Shown here one piece after another: positions 17,201 to 25,696 of a DNA stretch of 30,352 bases. The stretch lies in assembly GCA_964595365.1 (NCBI GenBank), contig CAZQQC010000022.1, positions 1 through 30,352 on the forward strand. Reading direction: 5' to 3'. The position numbers and the translations under genes are program-made. Origin of the DNA: Fen-1258 sp964595365. Its GTDB lineage: Bacteria; Bacteroidota; Ignavibacteria; Ignavibacteriales; Melioribacteraceae. A model generated the notes under the pieces. The model worked only from the letters and a program-made list of their open reading frames with translations. It did no database searches and was not told the DNA's origin. Every line of letters starts with the position of its first letter. Positions within the stretch are counted from its first letter, which is position 1.

Positions 17201-19579
17201 GCGCGGATTTCTTGTTTTGTAAAAGTGAAATCCATTCATAAAGTATGGCGCAACACCGGTTATGTTGTTCTTAACATAATCGCTGACTCCCTTTAAGGAT
17301 TCAATTTCTCCCGGTTCGTTCGGGTCACCGCCGGAAAAGAAAATAGCGGACTTGTTGAAAGATGTATAACGTTGGATCAAATATTCACGATGCTTGTTCA
17401 AATAAAAACGAACTTCATCGTTGGTTGCTGCCGGAATTCTACCGATCCACATCTGCTGAACAGGAATAGTTGTACCATTCCACATTGTATACCATGTATC
17501 GGAAACCGGTTCGCCGAATGACGGAACTAAATTTAATTTCGGTTTCTTGAAAATGTTTTTGTAATCGTAATTAGCCGAGCCGATCAACAACACATAACTT
17601 GGTTTAGGTGATTGCCAGTTCTGATAAGCGATTTTTAAAAACTCTTGAATGGACTCTGCAGTAGGATAACCGTAACCGAATTCATTAAAAATATCGGTTG
17701 TGTAAAATGTCTTTGCTCTTACATTATAACTTGAGTTTATGAACCGGTGGTATTCTTCTACCGAACTCTTAAGCACCGGATTCGATATAATTATATAATC
17801 ATATTTGTTATTGGCATCCCTAAGATTTGTAAACCTAACAGGCTTATCCAACGTGGGAGTATGAATGTCGCTATCGGGAAATAATATATATTTGTCACCA
17901 ACCGAAACGGTGTCGCCAAAAAGCACTATTCCCTTTTTAAAACTATAATTTGTTATACGTTTAAATCGAGGAGCCAGTTTATAAATAAAAAAATCCGCTG
18001 CAGTGAAGTTTTCAATCTTGATAATTTTGACACCGGGTGTAAAATCATATAAAAAATTCATTCGTATAAAATTGTTCCCGGCAATTAATTTTTGTGGATA
18101 CTCTACGTCATACCAATCATACACAATCGAGTTTGGTGTGTTGCCGTTATTAATATTTTTCAAAGTCAGAGTGTTTGTTCCTTCTTTGAGTCCGTCGGAA
18201 TTTACTATACCGCTTAAAAGAGCCCGTTCATTTCGAGATATTTTTTTTGAATCCAATAAAACCGAATTTACCGACAAACTTAGATCGTGTGCATTTGTAA
18301 TATTACCCGATGCAGCTCCTAACACCTTCATATAAAGTTTTGAAGTTTTGTTAGGGACAAGATTTTTAATATCGAAATTGAAATTCTGTTCGGATCCGCT
18401 ACCAATTCCTCCCCAATACCACAAATCGGTTTCAATCCAATGCGGATCTTGATTTTTCATCAAATCAACATTAAGCCCCCCAAAGCCTGCATCAACTTCA
18501 CAATGCTCTGATGCTGTGTGAAAAGTAAGCGTATCATGAATTGCTGAATATACTGCTGACGAAGTTGGAATTCTTTTGCCTTTTAGATTTCCCCATGTCA
18601 AAAAATAAAACGATGTATCGGTGTACATGTTCATGTACGAATTGTATTGCCCGTTGTCTGCATTTATATTCCGGTACAATTTTTTCGAGTAGTTCTTGGT
18701 TCCATAAAACTCAATGAAACCGAAATTATTCAAACAGCCGTACTGTTCTCCTTCTATGTATAACGGAATTTCATTCCCCGACTCAAACAAACGGAATGTT
18801 GTGCAATCAACAGAAGTGACATCAACACCAACGTTTTCCAGATCGGCTTTAGTAATTCGGTAAATTCCATCATCGGTTATCGGTATTTTAATATACAATG
18901 CGTTGTAATCGATCCATGTGCCGGTCGAATCTGAAAATATTTTTTGATTTGTGCTGCGGAATTGTTCTGCAATTTGAGCATTGTAAATAATATCGGATAA
19001 ACTTTTATCATAGAAAGATTTTATTTCAATTGGTGAATTCTCTCCCGGCAAACCGTAATCTGAAAGTTCGACATTAATCGTTATCTTATAATTTTCAATT
19101 AATTGCCCATCATATATGACCGGAGTAATTCTAATATGAGCACAATAAAAATCACGTATCCATGTATATCCGAGTACTTGAAATAGTTTATTGTTTGCAT
19201 GTGTGTCTGCTACACCATTATCTTCCAAAAATTTGTTCTTTATCGGATTGCCGGAGAACTTACTATTCCTAAACGGTACAATATCCTGGAACGTCTTGCT
19301 CTCGTTAACCTCAAACCTAATCAGTGGTTTTGAGTCAGGTGGTAATGCAATCAGAATTTCTTTTGACGGCAACAGAAAAAGTTGTGTGCTGCTTTCCTCA
19401 TGTGTACCGGCATATTTCCGCAATGTAAACTTGCCAAAATTTTCGTCTGTATACTCGAATTTAAAATCTAAAGCAAGCTGAAATGAATTTTTTCGAACAT
19501 GTATTCCCGGTTTATTACCGGAGAATAAGATTGATGTAAATAAAAGTAGAATTGCAGTTAAGCAAACCGCCGTTTTCAT
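14279..19579 (-). CDS. Exported C25 (gingipain/PorU-type) cysteine peptidase with T9SS sorting domain
   Basis: 1766 residues. The signal peptide is about 1-20 (hydrophobic core AILLLFTSILFSG). Residues 240-340 resemble PorU-type N-terminal domains (DDGIYRITKADLENVGV; SFYFLTWG). The C25 catalytic domain spans about 600-960, with His820 in SYLGHSGTRVW and Cys851 in FGCSTAKF. CARDB-like domains follow (about 975-1090 and 1450-1560), with an FN3-like segment near 1110-1170. An ILEI/FAM3-like domain spans about 1205-1312 (AALINSIPHGKIV, DDASSNLTLELREAIKSLGS). The end, from NYPNPF near 1675, is a type A T9SS sorting domain. It should cross the outer membrane by T9SS and act at the surface as protease or sortase; true PorU is nearer 1150 residues, so the exact role is open. 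It starts 10 bp after wecG, in the same operon. Confidence 0.9.
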   Translation of the reverse strand: MKTAVCLTAILLLFTSILFSGNKPGIHVRKNSFQLALDFKFEYTDENFGKFTLRKYAGTHEESSTQLFLLPSKEILIALPPDSKPLIRFEVNESKTFQDIVPFRNSKFSGNPIKNKFLEDNGVADTHANNKLFQVLGYTWIRDFYCAHIRITPVIYDGQLIENYKITINVELSDYGLPGENSPIEIKSFYDKSLSDIIYNAQIAEQFRSTNQKIFSDSTGTWIDYNALYIKIPITDDGIYRITKADLENVGVDVTSVDCTTFRLFESGNEIPLYIEGEQYGCLNNFGFIEFYGTKNYSKKLYRNINADNGQYNSYMNMYTDTSFYFLTWGNLKGKRIPTSSAVYSAIHDTLTFHTASEHCEVDAGFGGLNVDLMKNQDPHWIETDLWYWGGIGSGSEQNFNFDIKNLVPNKTSKLYMKVLGAASGNITNAHDLSLSVNSVLLDSKKISRNERALLSGIVNSDGLKEGTNTLTLKNINNGNTPNSIVYDWYDVEYPQKLIAGNNFIRMNFLYDFTPGVKIIKIENFTAADFFIYKLAPRFKRITNYSFKKGIVLFGDTVSVGDKYILFPDSDIHTPTLDKPVRFTNLRDANNKYDYIIISNPVLKSSVEEYHRFINSSYNVRAKTFYTTDIFNEFGYGYPTAESIQEFLKIAYQNWQSPKPSYVLLIGSANYDYKNIFKKPKLNLVPSFGEPVSDTWYTMWNGTTIPVQQMWIGRIPAATNDEVRFYLNKHREYLIQRYTSFNKSAIFFSGGDPNEPGEIESLKGVSDYVKNNITGVAPYFMNGFHFYKTRNPRSDFGPYDTKFVQNIIRSGALFISYLGHSGTRVWDNSITQTYDLENDYNRFPLITDFGCSTAKFAEPDVDAFSNLFVLNSQAIAYIGNSSLGYTSTALTAPKYFYESIFSDSIYNIARSHSFAKQKIFDYLGSGGAYRIFAFTNTLIGDPIVNLAVPAKPNFVISTNDIEMLSSNLNDQIDSVKVVITVRNFGTQSLKPIKILLEDTYPAVVSYADTMNVLPPQNELRIQKVLPVLNKPGQHHLLVKLDVTNAVDEIYEDDNTATFTFDIVSTKTRPYIYSRSAARLSQLIFLNPQKSSNSKLNFVAEVDESHNFTKPIKYVIPIDTFYTRLNLSGLINSKRYWLRSKLGENETGWEQFVSFTMDNKPIKLAYNDSLSMSSLSLDRLTMTGSSISISTDTSLISVESAGGNFMKYGSVKLNKVNILPNTFSWGMGIAVFDSIGMKIDTTDTFWYGDNPQRSHELAALINSIPHGKIVAMCAIDDASSNLTLELREAIKSLGSTLVDNIGFRNPWLLIAKKGAKPGNVIEKLEPSSYQNILTAEKLFVWKNEYGKMTTEVTGPVARWKEAKVDAMLPGDSKINFFALGLKQDGGIDTLLLKSNNGSIPLSNISSKKYSGLKFVNDLHLSKDGRSPALSSFSVDYVGVPELGTNYQTVWLNRNTVTQGEQATLSFYVYNAGESRADSFKVRVEVVNTDNSREKIFEQMIDSLGAEKRKFFQVSYNTASSAGDKNFYITIDPDNKILELYKDNNLYSVHFFVNANKAPASIQLTFDGNDIINGDYISPDPNIKIELNDLSQIPITDTSHIQLYLNSKRLSLNGKDISYSFSNNNPKFIVNYKPKLGDGTYMLKVLGTNATGQEIDSAGVVRKFIVSNQTQLLYVYNYPNPFSSLTFFTFKLTQIPDELKIRIFTVNGRMIKELVVLSANLNYDFNRIEWDGRDKDGDLVANGVYLYKIIMKKGIETIQATQKLTIIR

Positions 19580-19589
19580 TTTGTATTGT

Positions 19590-20330
19590 TCAGAAAGCTG
19601 CTTTTATTTTTTCTTTCAAAATCAGCCATAAAAAATGGGGATTCCCAACCAAATACCTTCGCCATAAACGCTGCGGCTCTAAGAACAATCTGAACATCCA
19701 TTCTAATCCCATTGCTTGCATTAGCTTTGGTGCTCGGATTTTTATCCCCGCTAAATATTCTATTCCGCTGCCAACCGCTATTTGCACCGGACAGTTTATT
19801 AACTGCGAATTCCTAATCACAAACTCTTCTTGTTTTGGCGTACCTAAGCCCACAAACAAAATATCTGCTGCGGAATTGTTGATTATCTCAATCAAAGCAG
19901 ATTCTGAATTCCCGTTGTCACTTTCAGCACCAACAATATTCAACTTTGGAAATTTTGACTTGAGATTTAGATAAATTCTTTCCGACGACAATCCGTTTAC
20001 ACCATAGAAAAACACTCTTCTATTATTTTTTATAGCGTAGTCAATTAGTTCGTAGTATAAATTAGTACCGGTAATTCTTTGAAACGCTGTTAGATTATCG
20101 CTCAATAGTTTCACCGCTAAGTACACACCTATTCCATCAAGGAAGCATCTGTCCAAGCGTTGAAGCATTCTTCGGAAATTTTCTTTTTTTGACGCTTCAA
20201 GAAAAATGTAACTATTAACATTATGAAATGTAAATTTCTTCTGTTTGACGATAGAATTTTCCACTTCTTTTATAATTTCATCATAGCTTGCCAAGGTCAG
20301 TTCAATCCCAAGTAGATTGAAAGAGTTCAT
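19590..20330 (-). CDS. WecG/TagA/CpsF-family glycosyltransferase (GT26)
   Basis: 246 residues, the usual family length. Members transfer N-acetylmannosaminuronate or N-acetylmannosamine, among other sugars, onto a lipid-linked sugar at the inner face of the membrane. Family marks seen are FHNVNSYIFLEAS (34-46), LDGIGVYLAVKLL (64-76), RITGTNLYYEL, VGLGTPKQEEF and the C-terminal IKIRAPKLMQAMGLEW followed by RLWRRYLVGNPHFLW. Its ATG overlaps the stop of the upstream GT4 gene by four bases (ATGA), and the C25 peptidase gene follows after 10 bp, so all three are probably translated from one mRNA. The donor sugar cannot be assigned here. Confidence 0.92.
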   Translation of the reverse strand: MNSFNLLGIELTLASYDEIIKEVENSIVKQKKFTFHNVNSYIFLEASKKENFRRMLQRLDRCFLDGIGVYLAVKLLSDNLTAFQRITGTNLYYELIDYAIKNNRRVFFYGVNGLSSERIYLNLKSKFPKLNIVGAESDNGNSESALIEIINNSAADILFVGLGTPKQEEFVIRNSQLINCPVQIAVGSGIEYLAGIKIRAPKLMQAMGLEWMFRLFLEPQRLWRRYLVGNPHFLWLILKEKIKAAF

Positions 20331-21406
20331 CTGTCAATATTCCCATTGTAAAGTTTGATGTATTCCGGGATTATTCTGCTTTTTTCATATTTCGCCAACA
20401 CCTTAGCAAATAATCTCATCGACAATTCTTGTCTCAGAGTATAATTACTCAACATTAACCCAATTTTGCTAACCAAGTCATTTGAATTATTTTTTTCGAA
20501 CAGAAGCCCGTTCATCTCATCGTCGATGAATTCCGGTATACCATCCACCCGCGAAGCTACAATTGGGATATTCATTGCCGCTGCTTCTAACATTACATTA
20601 GGGAACGGATCGATCCGCGAAGGTAAAACAAATATATCGATGCACTGAAAATAATCGAATACGTTTATCTGTGGATCAATAATTATGGCGTTTAGATTTT
20701 TATCATTGTTCAACCTTTTTATCGTTGCTAAATCTTTACCGTCGCCGATCAAAATAAGTTTAACATTGTTAAATCTTCTTTTCAGCTTTTCAAACGCATA
20801 TAGCAACAAGTCAACTCCCTTTTCACGGAAGTTCATCCTGCCGACATAGCCTATCAAAATTTCGTTGGCAGCAACGCCGAGTTGCAAACGTACGGCATCC
20901 TTAGTTCGAGTACATCTTAAAACATCTCGATCAATAAAATTATTAATTACTTTTATGCGTCCACTATTGATACCATAATAGTCCGCTAAGTGATCACCAA
21001 TACTTTTTGATACTGCTACAATGGTAGAAGCATTGTAGCTCAATTTTTTCTTACCATATACTTTGCTGTGTACGGTGGTGATCGTTTGAACGTTGGTAAG
21101 TTTTGAAATTATTGCAGCGATTAAGCCGCAATACCGGTGATGTGAATGAACTATATCTATTTTGTTTTTCCAGACATAATAAAAAACAAAAAACGGCATT
21201 ATAACTTTTCCGGTGTGCAGAAGATTAATAATTTTGCGGACGACTATTCTATTTCCGAAACTATATTTCTTAACTAGTCTGCCAGCAAAGGAAATTACAT
21301 GATGCTCATATTCTTCCGATAGATTCTTTGCCAGCAAGTGAATGTGCCTCGTCACGCCGGATGTCAGATCAAGATCGGTATTTAAGTGAAGAATTTTCTT
21401 TTTCAA
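20327..21406 (-). CDS. GT4-family glycosyltransferase
   Basis: 359 residues with the GT-B fold. N-terminal domain: HLNTDLDLTSGVTRHIHLLAKNL and DIVHSHHRYCGL. C-terminal domain: GYVGRMNFREKGVDLLLYAF, then PSRIDPFPNVMLEAA, in which the usual E-x7-E nucleotide-sugar motif is D-x7-E. It adds a sugar to a growing lipid-linked glycan. It overlaps wecG by 4 bp. Acceptor and donor are unknown. Confidence 0.9.
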   Translation of the reverse strand: MKKKILHLNTDLDLTSGVTRHIHLLAKNLSEEYEHHVISFAGRLVKKYSFGNRIVVRKIINLLHTGKVIMPFFVFYYVWKNKIDIVHSHHRYCGLIAAIISKLTNVQTITTVHSKVYGKKKLSYNASTIVAVSKSIGDHLADYYGINSGRIKVINNFIDRDVLRCTRTKDAVRLQLGVAANEILIGYVGRMNFREKGVDLLLYAFEKLKRRFNNVKLILIGDGKDLATIKRLNNDKNLNAIIIDPQINVFDYFQCIDIFVLPSRIDPFPNVMLEAAAMNIPIVASRVDGIPEFIDDEMNGLLFEKNNSNDLVSKIGLMLSNYTLRQELSMRLFAKVLAKYEKSRIIPEYIKLYNGNIDR

Positions 21407-21420
21407 GTGTCTTAGTTTGC

Positions 21421-21459
21421 TTTATCCGCGGTAATCTGTTCAATCAGTGAACTCTGTGG
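21421..21459. repeat. Degenerate 10-bp tandem repeat in the GT4-GT4 gap
   Basis: About four units in exact 10-bp phase lie in the 99-bp gap between the two GT4 genes: TTTATCCGCG, GTAATCTGTT, CAATCAGTGA, ACTCTGTGG. The same AATCyGyG pattern, again in near 10-bp phase, recurs at 23831-23890 and 28676-28705. Confidence 0.5.
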
Positions 21460-21505
21460 TTTATTACAATGCTCTCTCCGGAAACGCTCACCATATATCA
21501 CTTCC

Positions 21506-22582
21506 TCAAATTCTTAAAAGCGATTCATACAGACTTGTAATTGACGAGCAATATTCCATCTTCCCAAATTTTGCCGCTGTTGATTCATGCTGCCTTCTTA
21601 AGTCCTCCGCAATAAACTGCGAAGAATAATATTCCTTAATTTTTTGGATAAAAAGATTTTCCTCCACTCGTTCTATCAACATCGGGTAGCTGCTAAATAT
21701 TTCTTCCGTAGCTTTTGAACTTTTTGCAATAACTGCTACATCAAAACTTACCGCCTCAAGTATTACTAACGGTAAAGTCTCGGTTAGCTCCGATGGAAAG
21801 ATTAGTATGTCAATCATTTCGTAAAACTTTTCAACCTTCAAGCTTGGAGAATAATATTCCATTCCGCCATTAGAGACTTTCTCTTTGATGATTAGATCTA
21901 GTTCATTAGCAATATCACCCATTATGGCAAATTTAAGATTTAACTTGTGCAGCTCAACAGACTTGCATAATTCAAAAAATAATTGCACCCCCTTTTCGTT
22001 AGCTATTCTACCTATATACCCGGTACAAAAATTCTTTCTCTTCTTAGCTGTAAAATTGTATGGCGTGAAATTTCTTATTAAATGTATTGGTTCCGTCTTT
22101 GCCGGCTTAATTTCCTCAACATAAAATTTCTTTACATGCTCACACGTTGCAATTTTCTCAACGTGTTTATCAATACTTCTGTAAATTAATTTATGAATAG
22201 CGGGTATCCATGACTTGAAAGGTATTCCAGTCACATTTCCGGCGTGGAGATGAAAAATCACTTTGGAGTTTCTTCGGAATATAACTGCAAGCAGTAACAC
22301 TGAAATCCCGCCGCCGTGAAAATGGATTATGTCATATTTATTCTTAAGCAGATGTTTAGCGAGAGCAAAGTTTTTTTTTAATATGAAGTAAAGTCCACGA
22401 GAATTCTTATCCAGAAAATACGAACATACTACTCCGTTGTGTCTGAACCCGTCAACAGCACTGCCTTTGAAAATTGATATTAATTTGTGATTGTATTGCG
22501 GCGTCATCATTGCTATTCTAAACGACAAAATCGCGGCGCCGTCGTAGGAAATTGAATTGAGTATGTGAAGAATTTTCCCCAA
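21506..22582 (-). CDS. GT4-family glycosyltransferase
   Basis: 358 residues, GT-B fold. N-terminal marks are ILHILNSISYDGAAILSFRIA and DIIHFHGGGISVLL; the C-terminal domain has GYIGRIANEKGVQLFFEL and FPSELTETLPLVILEAV, where the E-x7-E motif is complete. It is a retaining glycosyltransferase of the surface-glycan cluster. It begins 14 bp after the GT2 gene ends, so the two are co-transcribed. It is not a recent duplicate of the next GT4; the two differ throughout. Confidence 0.9.
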   Translation of the reverse strand: MGKILHILNSISYDGAAILSFRIAMMTPQYNHKLISIFKGSAVDGFRHNGVVCSYFLDKNSRGLYFILKKNFALAKHLLKNKYDIIHFHGGGISVLLLAVIFRRNSKVIFHLHAGNVTGIPFKSWIPAIHKLIYRSIDKHVEKIATCEHVKKFYVEEIKPAKTEPIHLIRNFTPYNFTAKKRKNFCTGYIGRIANEKGVQLFFELCKSVELHKLNLKFAIMGDIANELDLIIKEKVSNGGMEYYSPSLKVEKFYEMIDILIFPSELTETLPLVILEAVSFDVAVIAKSSKATEEIFSSYPMLIERVEENLFIQKIKEYYSSQFIAEDLRRQHESTAAKFGKMEYCSSITSLYESLLRI

Positions 22583-22596
22583 TGAAAAGATGGGAT

Positions 22597-23562
22597 TTAT
22601 TTTTTGAAGTTCTGCATATCAATAGCTAAATATCTATTCAGCAATGAATTTAACTTCTTCATTATCCCCATTTCACGTAGGATTTGAACTTGTCTTGCTA
22701 ATAATGAACTGGTAATGATAAACCTCGATAAATGGAAAAAATGATTCCGCTTTTCACTCAAAGCATGCAAAAAATATTCTTTGGATTCTCTCACAGATCC
22801 TCTGTAATATTCAATCAGTCCCATTCTGTAATAATAATCATATCCGTCTTTTCCGGTTCCGCCACATTGAAACTCCAAATACTTTTTCCCCAATTCGTAC
22901 GAAATTCTGTTCTGCATCTCAAACTTGCGTTCCGTTTCAGCTCTTTCATAAACTCTATAATAGTAAAGCACTTTTTGAATATTGTATGCTTTGTATCCGG
23001 CGTTATGGAACCGCATCAAAAAATCATGGTCTTCAGCAACTTCAAGTTGTTCATTATAACCGCCTAACGCTTCAAACGTTTTACGATTCATCGTTATTGT
23101 TCCATTAAATACAGTTGGTCTCACAGGTAGAAAATAATTTATCTCTTCGTTTGATTCCGGAAATTTCATAATGCCTAGATTTTTGTTTTTTGAATCGATA
23201 AACCGGATGTTATTCCCCACCAGCTGAACATTGGACATCTTCTCAAGGCAATAATAATGTTCGCTCAAACGGTTAACATGACTAATATCATCCGCATCCA
23301 TTTTTGAAATATATTTGCCTGAAGAATGCATCGCTGCAAAATTTGTTTGATATGCAACCCCTTTGTGGTTCGACTCAAATACTTTAATTCTGCCGTCTCC
23401 GTGTTCTTTTATTATGCTCAAAGTGTTATCGGTAGAACCGTCATCTACAATTATCAATTCGAAATCCGCGAAGGTTTGTGAAAGAATACTTTCAATTGCT
23501 GCTGTAACAAAACGTTCGGCATTTCTTACCGGCATCAATACCGATATTAATGGAGCCTTCAT
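22597..23562 (-). CDS. GT2-family glycosyltransferase
   Basis: 321 residues, GT-A fold. LISVLMPVRNAERFV opens the domain; DDGSTDNT is at 40-47 for nucleotide binding, DAD is at 89-91 for the metal, and the base is probably in AEDHDF (176-181). The C-terminal 100 residues are an extra helical tail (YYYRMGLIEYYRGSVRESKEYF). It is an inverting enzyme that probably works on a lipid-linked saccharide at the cytoplasmic face. The ATG has no clear Shine-Dalgarno. Upstream is a 413-bp repeat-rich gap that separates it from the flippase. Confidence 0.92.
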   Translation of the reverse strand: MKAPLISVLMPVRNAERFVTAAIESILSQTFADFELIIVDDGSTDNTLSIIKEHGDGRIKVFESNHKGVAYQTNFAAMHSSGKYISKMDADDISHVNRLSEHYYCLEKMSNVQLVGNNIRFIDSKNKNLGIMKFPESNEEINYFLPVRPTVFNGTITMNRKTFEALGGYNEQLEVAEDHDFLMRFHNAGYKAYNIQKVLYYYRVYERAETERKFEMQNRISYELGKKYLEFQCGGTGKDGYDYYYRMGLIEYYRGSVRESKEYFLHALSEKRNHFFHLSRFIITSSLLARQVQILREMGIMKKLNSLLNRYLAIDMQNFKK

Positions 23563-23660
23563 TTAAACAAATTGCTCTTGATATATTGTGCTAAATAGTC
23601 ATTAGTCTTAAAAGTAGTTTTCAGAAACATCTGAAAAATTCATGAATGTCCTTTCGAATG

Positions 23661-23800
23661 AGCGCCCGCCTCGGCAAGCCGAAGGCGAGACGGGAAGCAA
23701 CTGAGCTTGCCTCGCTTCATTTATATTCAGCGAGTCAAAGCGGGAAATCTTATTGAAATCGTAGATTTCTCTCCCGATAAAATCGGGATCGAAATGACAA
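23661..23800. repeat. Compound palindromic element in the flippase-GT2 gap
   Basis: Three hairpins follow each other: CCCGCCTCG (23665-23673) with CGAGACGGG (23686-23694), GAAATCT (23744-23750) with AGATTTC (23763-23769), and CCCGAT (23773-23778) with ATCGGG (23782-23787). It is far richer in GC than its surroundings. GCGAGACGGG at 23685-23694 occurs twice more inside the flippase gene, and CTGAGCTTGCC at 23701-23711 recurs at the edge of the second assembly gap. The rest of 23563-23975 holds the 10-bp repeat described separately and no gene. Confidence 0.65.
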
Positions 23801-23830
23801 ATAGCATTTTTCAGAAGTCTCTTTCAATTA

Positions 23831-23890
23831 TTCATCTGTGAAAATCCGCAGAGTATCTTTAACTTGTAACATTGTCCGCTTAATCCGCGT
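23831..23890. repeat. Degenerate 10-bp repeat, second array
   Basis: Units such as TCATCTGTGA, AAATCCGCAG, TTGTCCGCTT and AATCCGCGTC sit in 10-bp phase, with two poor units between. It belongs to the same family as 21421-21459 and 28676-28705. Confidence 0.4.
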
Positions 23891-23975
23891 CCTTTTACCA
23901 AAAAAAACTACTACTCTTAAGATTGCCAAGTGTAGCTTGTGTAACAATTTTCGAGATCTAATACAAACGAAGAAG

Positions 23976-25334
23976 TCAGGTAACCGATTGTACTTCTAGC
24001 ATGACCGGGGTCTGTACCTGCTTAGCTACTTTTTTATGCAGCGGAAGAAAACCTGCCATCACAATTAATTCGCTGCTAATCGTAGCTATTGCTGCTCCAA
24101 TAGCATGGTATTTCGGAATCAAAAGGATGTTAAGAATTATGTTACCGATTGCTGCTGCAATAATCGGATAAGAAAATAATTTCTGTTTGTTCCATGCTAT
24201 TAGCGGATTGCCATACGTCATATTCAAATAGACGAGACATATGTTAAAGGAAAGTATTTTCATTAGCAGAACTGATTCTTCAAATTGTCCACCATAAACA
24301 ATTTCAACGATCTTACCGGCAAATAGAAAAAATACAACTGTGCTCAGAACTCCTGCTACCAACATCCAGTTCGAATACATTTTCATCAAACTCTTTTGCA
24401 TAATCAAATCATTGACAGATTTTGAAAGCTGGGGTAAAAAAGATTGACAAATAATTCCCGCCGGTACAAGCGCAATTATAATTATCTTGTAAGCAGCTGC
24501 ATAGTATCCTAGCTCTGCTGAGTTTGTCATGTAGCCCAGCATCACATGATCGAGATTGTAGTAAATCGTTATCATGATTCCCGCAAATGCAACCGGGAAA
24601 GATTCTTTTAAGTTATTCCTTATAAATCCAGCATCAAGTATCAACCTCATCTTTCCCTTTCGCAAGTAAAACATCAACATCAATAAGGAATTTATAAATG
24701 ATACGCTTGTAACTATCGCTATGGCACTAATAGAATCGGTTTTGTGTTTTATAAGCATTACGACTAAAATTAGATTGATTAGCGATGATAATATTTGCGC
24801 AAATGTTACAGCCGCAGTTTTTTCTTCTCCCTTGAAGTACCATGAAAGGTTAATTGCCTGTGCAAAGAAAGTGAGTCCGTAAATCAACAATCCTATTTTA
24901 ATTGTTGCCGGTTGATTCAAAAATAAGACTAGACCGGTTAAAAGTGTATAGCTCGCACTAGCTAAAATAATTCTTAAAGAGAGAATTTTATTTACAAATA
25001 TTCCTCGCTCTGATTTTAGATAAGCCTGCCTCGCCTGCGAATTACCTTTTCCAAGTGAAATGTGTGCGAGACGGGTATGCCTCGTCCGCTGATCACCTTG
25101 TCGTGGTGAAGAATCAGCGAGACGGGCGACTTCCCTGCTGGCAATTATATCGGAACTGAAATTTATGATTAGTAAAAAATAAGAAGAGAAAGCAATTATA
25201 AATGAGATGATTCCAAATCCTTCAGCCAAAATTACTCTGGCTAAATAAACATAGGAAATGAAATTCAAAAGGCGGGATATAATCTCTGAAATTGAGAGAT
25301 TGATAATATTGCGTAGAATTGTTCTACGATTCAC
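23976..25334 (-). CDS. Wzx-type polysaccharide flippase with an in-frame palindromic insertion
   Basis: 452 residues, an integral membrane protein of the MATE/PST superfamily with many hydrophobic helices. It moves lipid-linked repeat units across the inner membrane. The family start is visible (ISEIISRLLNFISYVYLARVILAEGFGIISF, then ASREVA at 65-70). Between REVA and ERGIFVNKILSLR most relatives have a loop of about ten residues; here there are about 36 polar residues (71-106), encoded by GC-rich DNA with hairpins. The frame is kept, so the protein may still work, with a longer cytoplasmic loop. The start is GTG at 25334. It is the first gene of the glycan cluster on the minus strand. Confidence 0.88.
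   Translation of the reverse strand: MNRRTILRNIINLSISEIISRLLNFISYVYLARVILAEGFGIISFIIAFSSYFLLIINFSSDIIASREVARLADSSPRQGDQRTRHTRLAHISLGKGNSQARQAYLKSERGIFVNKILSLRIILASASYTLLTGLVLFLNQPATIKIGLLIYGLTFFAQAINLSWYFKGEEKTAAVTFAQILSSLINLILVVMLIKHKTDSISAIAIVTSVSFINSLLMLMFYLRKGKMRLILDAGFIRNNLKESFPVAFAGIMITIYYNLDHVMLGYMTNSAELGYYAAAYKIIIIALVPAGIICQSFLPQLSKSVNDLIMQKSLMKMYSNWMLVAGVLSTVVFFLFAGKIVEIVYGGQFEESVLLMKILSFNICLVYLNMTYGNPLIAWNKQKLFSYPIIAAAIGNIILNILLIPKYHAIGAAIATISSELIVMAGFLPLHKKVAKQVQTPVMLEVQSVT
25016..25126. repeat. GC-rich palindromic element inserted in the flippase gene
   Basis: GCGAGACGGG occurs at 25066-25075 and 25117-25126. GTCCGCTGATCACC (25084-25097) pairs with GGTGAAGAATCAGCGAGAC (25105-25123), apart from small bulges, around a 7-nt loop. 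The segment adds about 36 codons to the flippase without breaking the frame. Confidence 0.65.
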
Positions 25335-25402
25335 AATTTATTTTTTAACCTATAGTTTTACCACCTTTCCTTACCTTCAAAATGGAGTCCGAACATCGTA
25401 AA

Positions 25403-25433
25403 CTAATAACCGGCAACCAATAACTAATAACCG
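25403..25433. repeat. Direct repeat CTAATAACCG, 21-bp spacing
   Basis: CTAATAACCG occurs at 25403-25412 and 25424-25433, with AACCAATAA strings around it. It lies upstream of the flippase. The remaining part of 25335-25696 is AT-rich and holds only the remnant frame at 25565-25684. Confidence 0.4.
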
Positions 25434-25564
25434 CTTATAAACAACCAATAATTTTGTCACCTTTCAATAATTAACCGCAGTTACTCAACAATTACAACCT
25501 TTCTCTGAGCTGTTTACAAACGAGGTAAAGAGTGAAATGTGAAATGAGAATTAAAAATAGAAAA

Positions 25565-25684
25565 TTAATTTAAAGATTTTATCAAACCGCTTAATAGTTT
25601 CTCAACAGTAATAACTTTATTTTCAACTAATCTAAATCCTCTAACGTCAATGAATCCTATTCTTAAGATATTTCTAATTGTGTA
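25565..25684 (-). pseudogene. Possible gene remnant after hepT
   Basis: A 39-codon stop-to-stop frame with no usual start codon begins 12 bp beyond the HepT stop. It has protein-like composition (ILRIGFIDVRGFRLVENKV) and ends in LLSGLIKSLN. I do not recognise a family. It may be the tail of a degraded gene. Confidence 0.2.
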
Positions 25685-25696
25685 TCAAATAAAAAC

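Noticed and set aside
20327..22582. Tandem duplication of the two GT4 genes
   Set aside because: They share only family motifs; the sequences differ throughout, so recent duplication is not supported.
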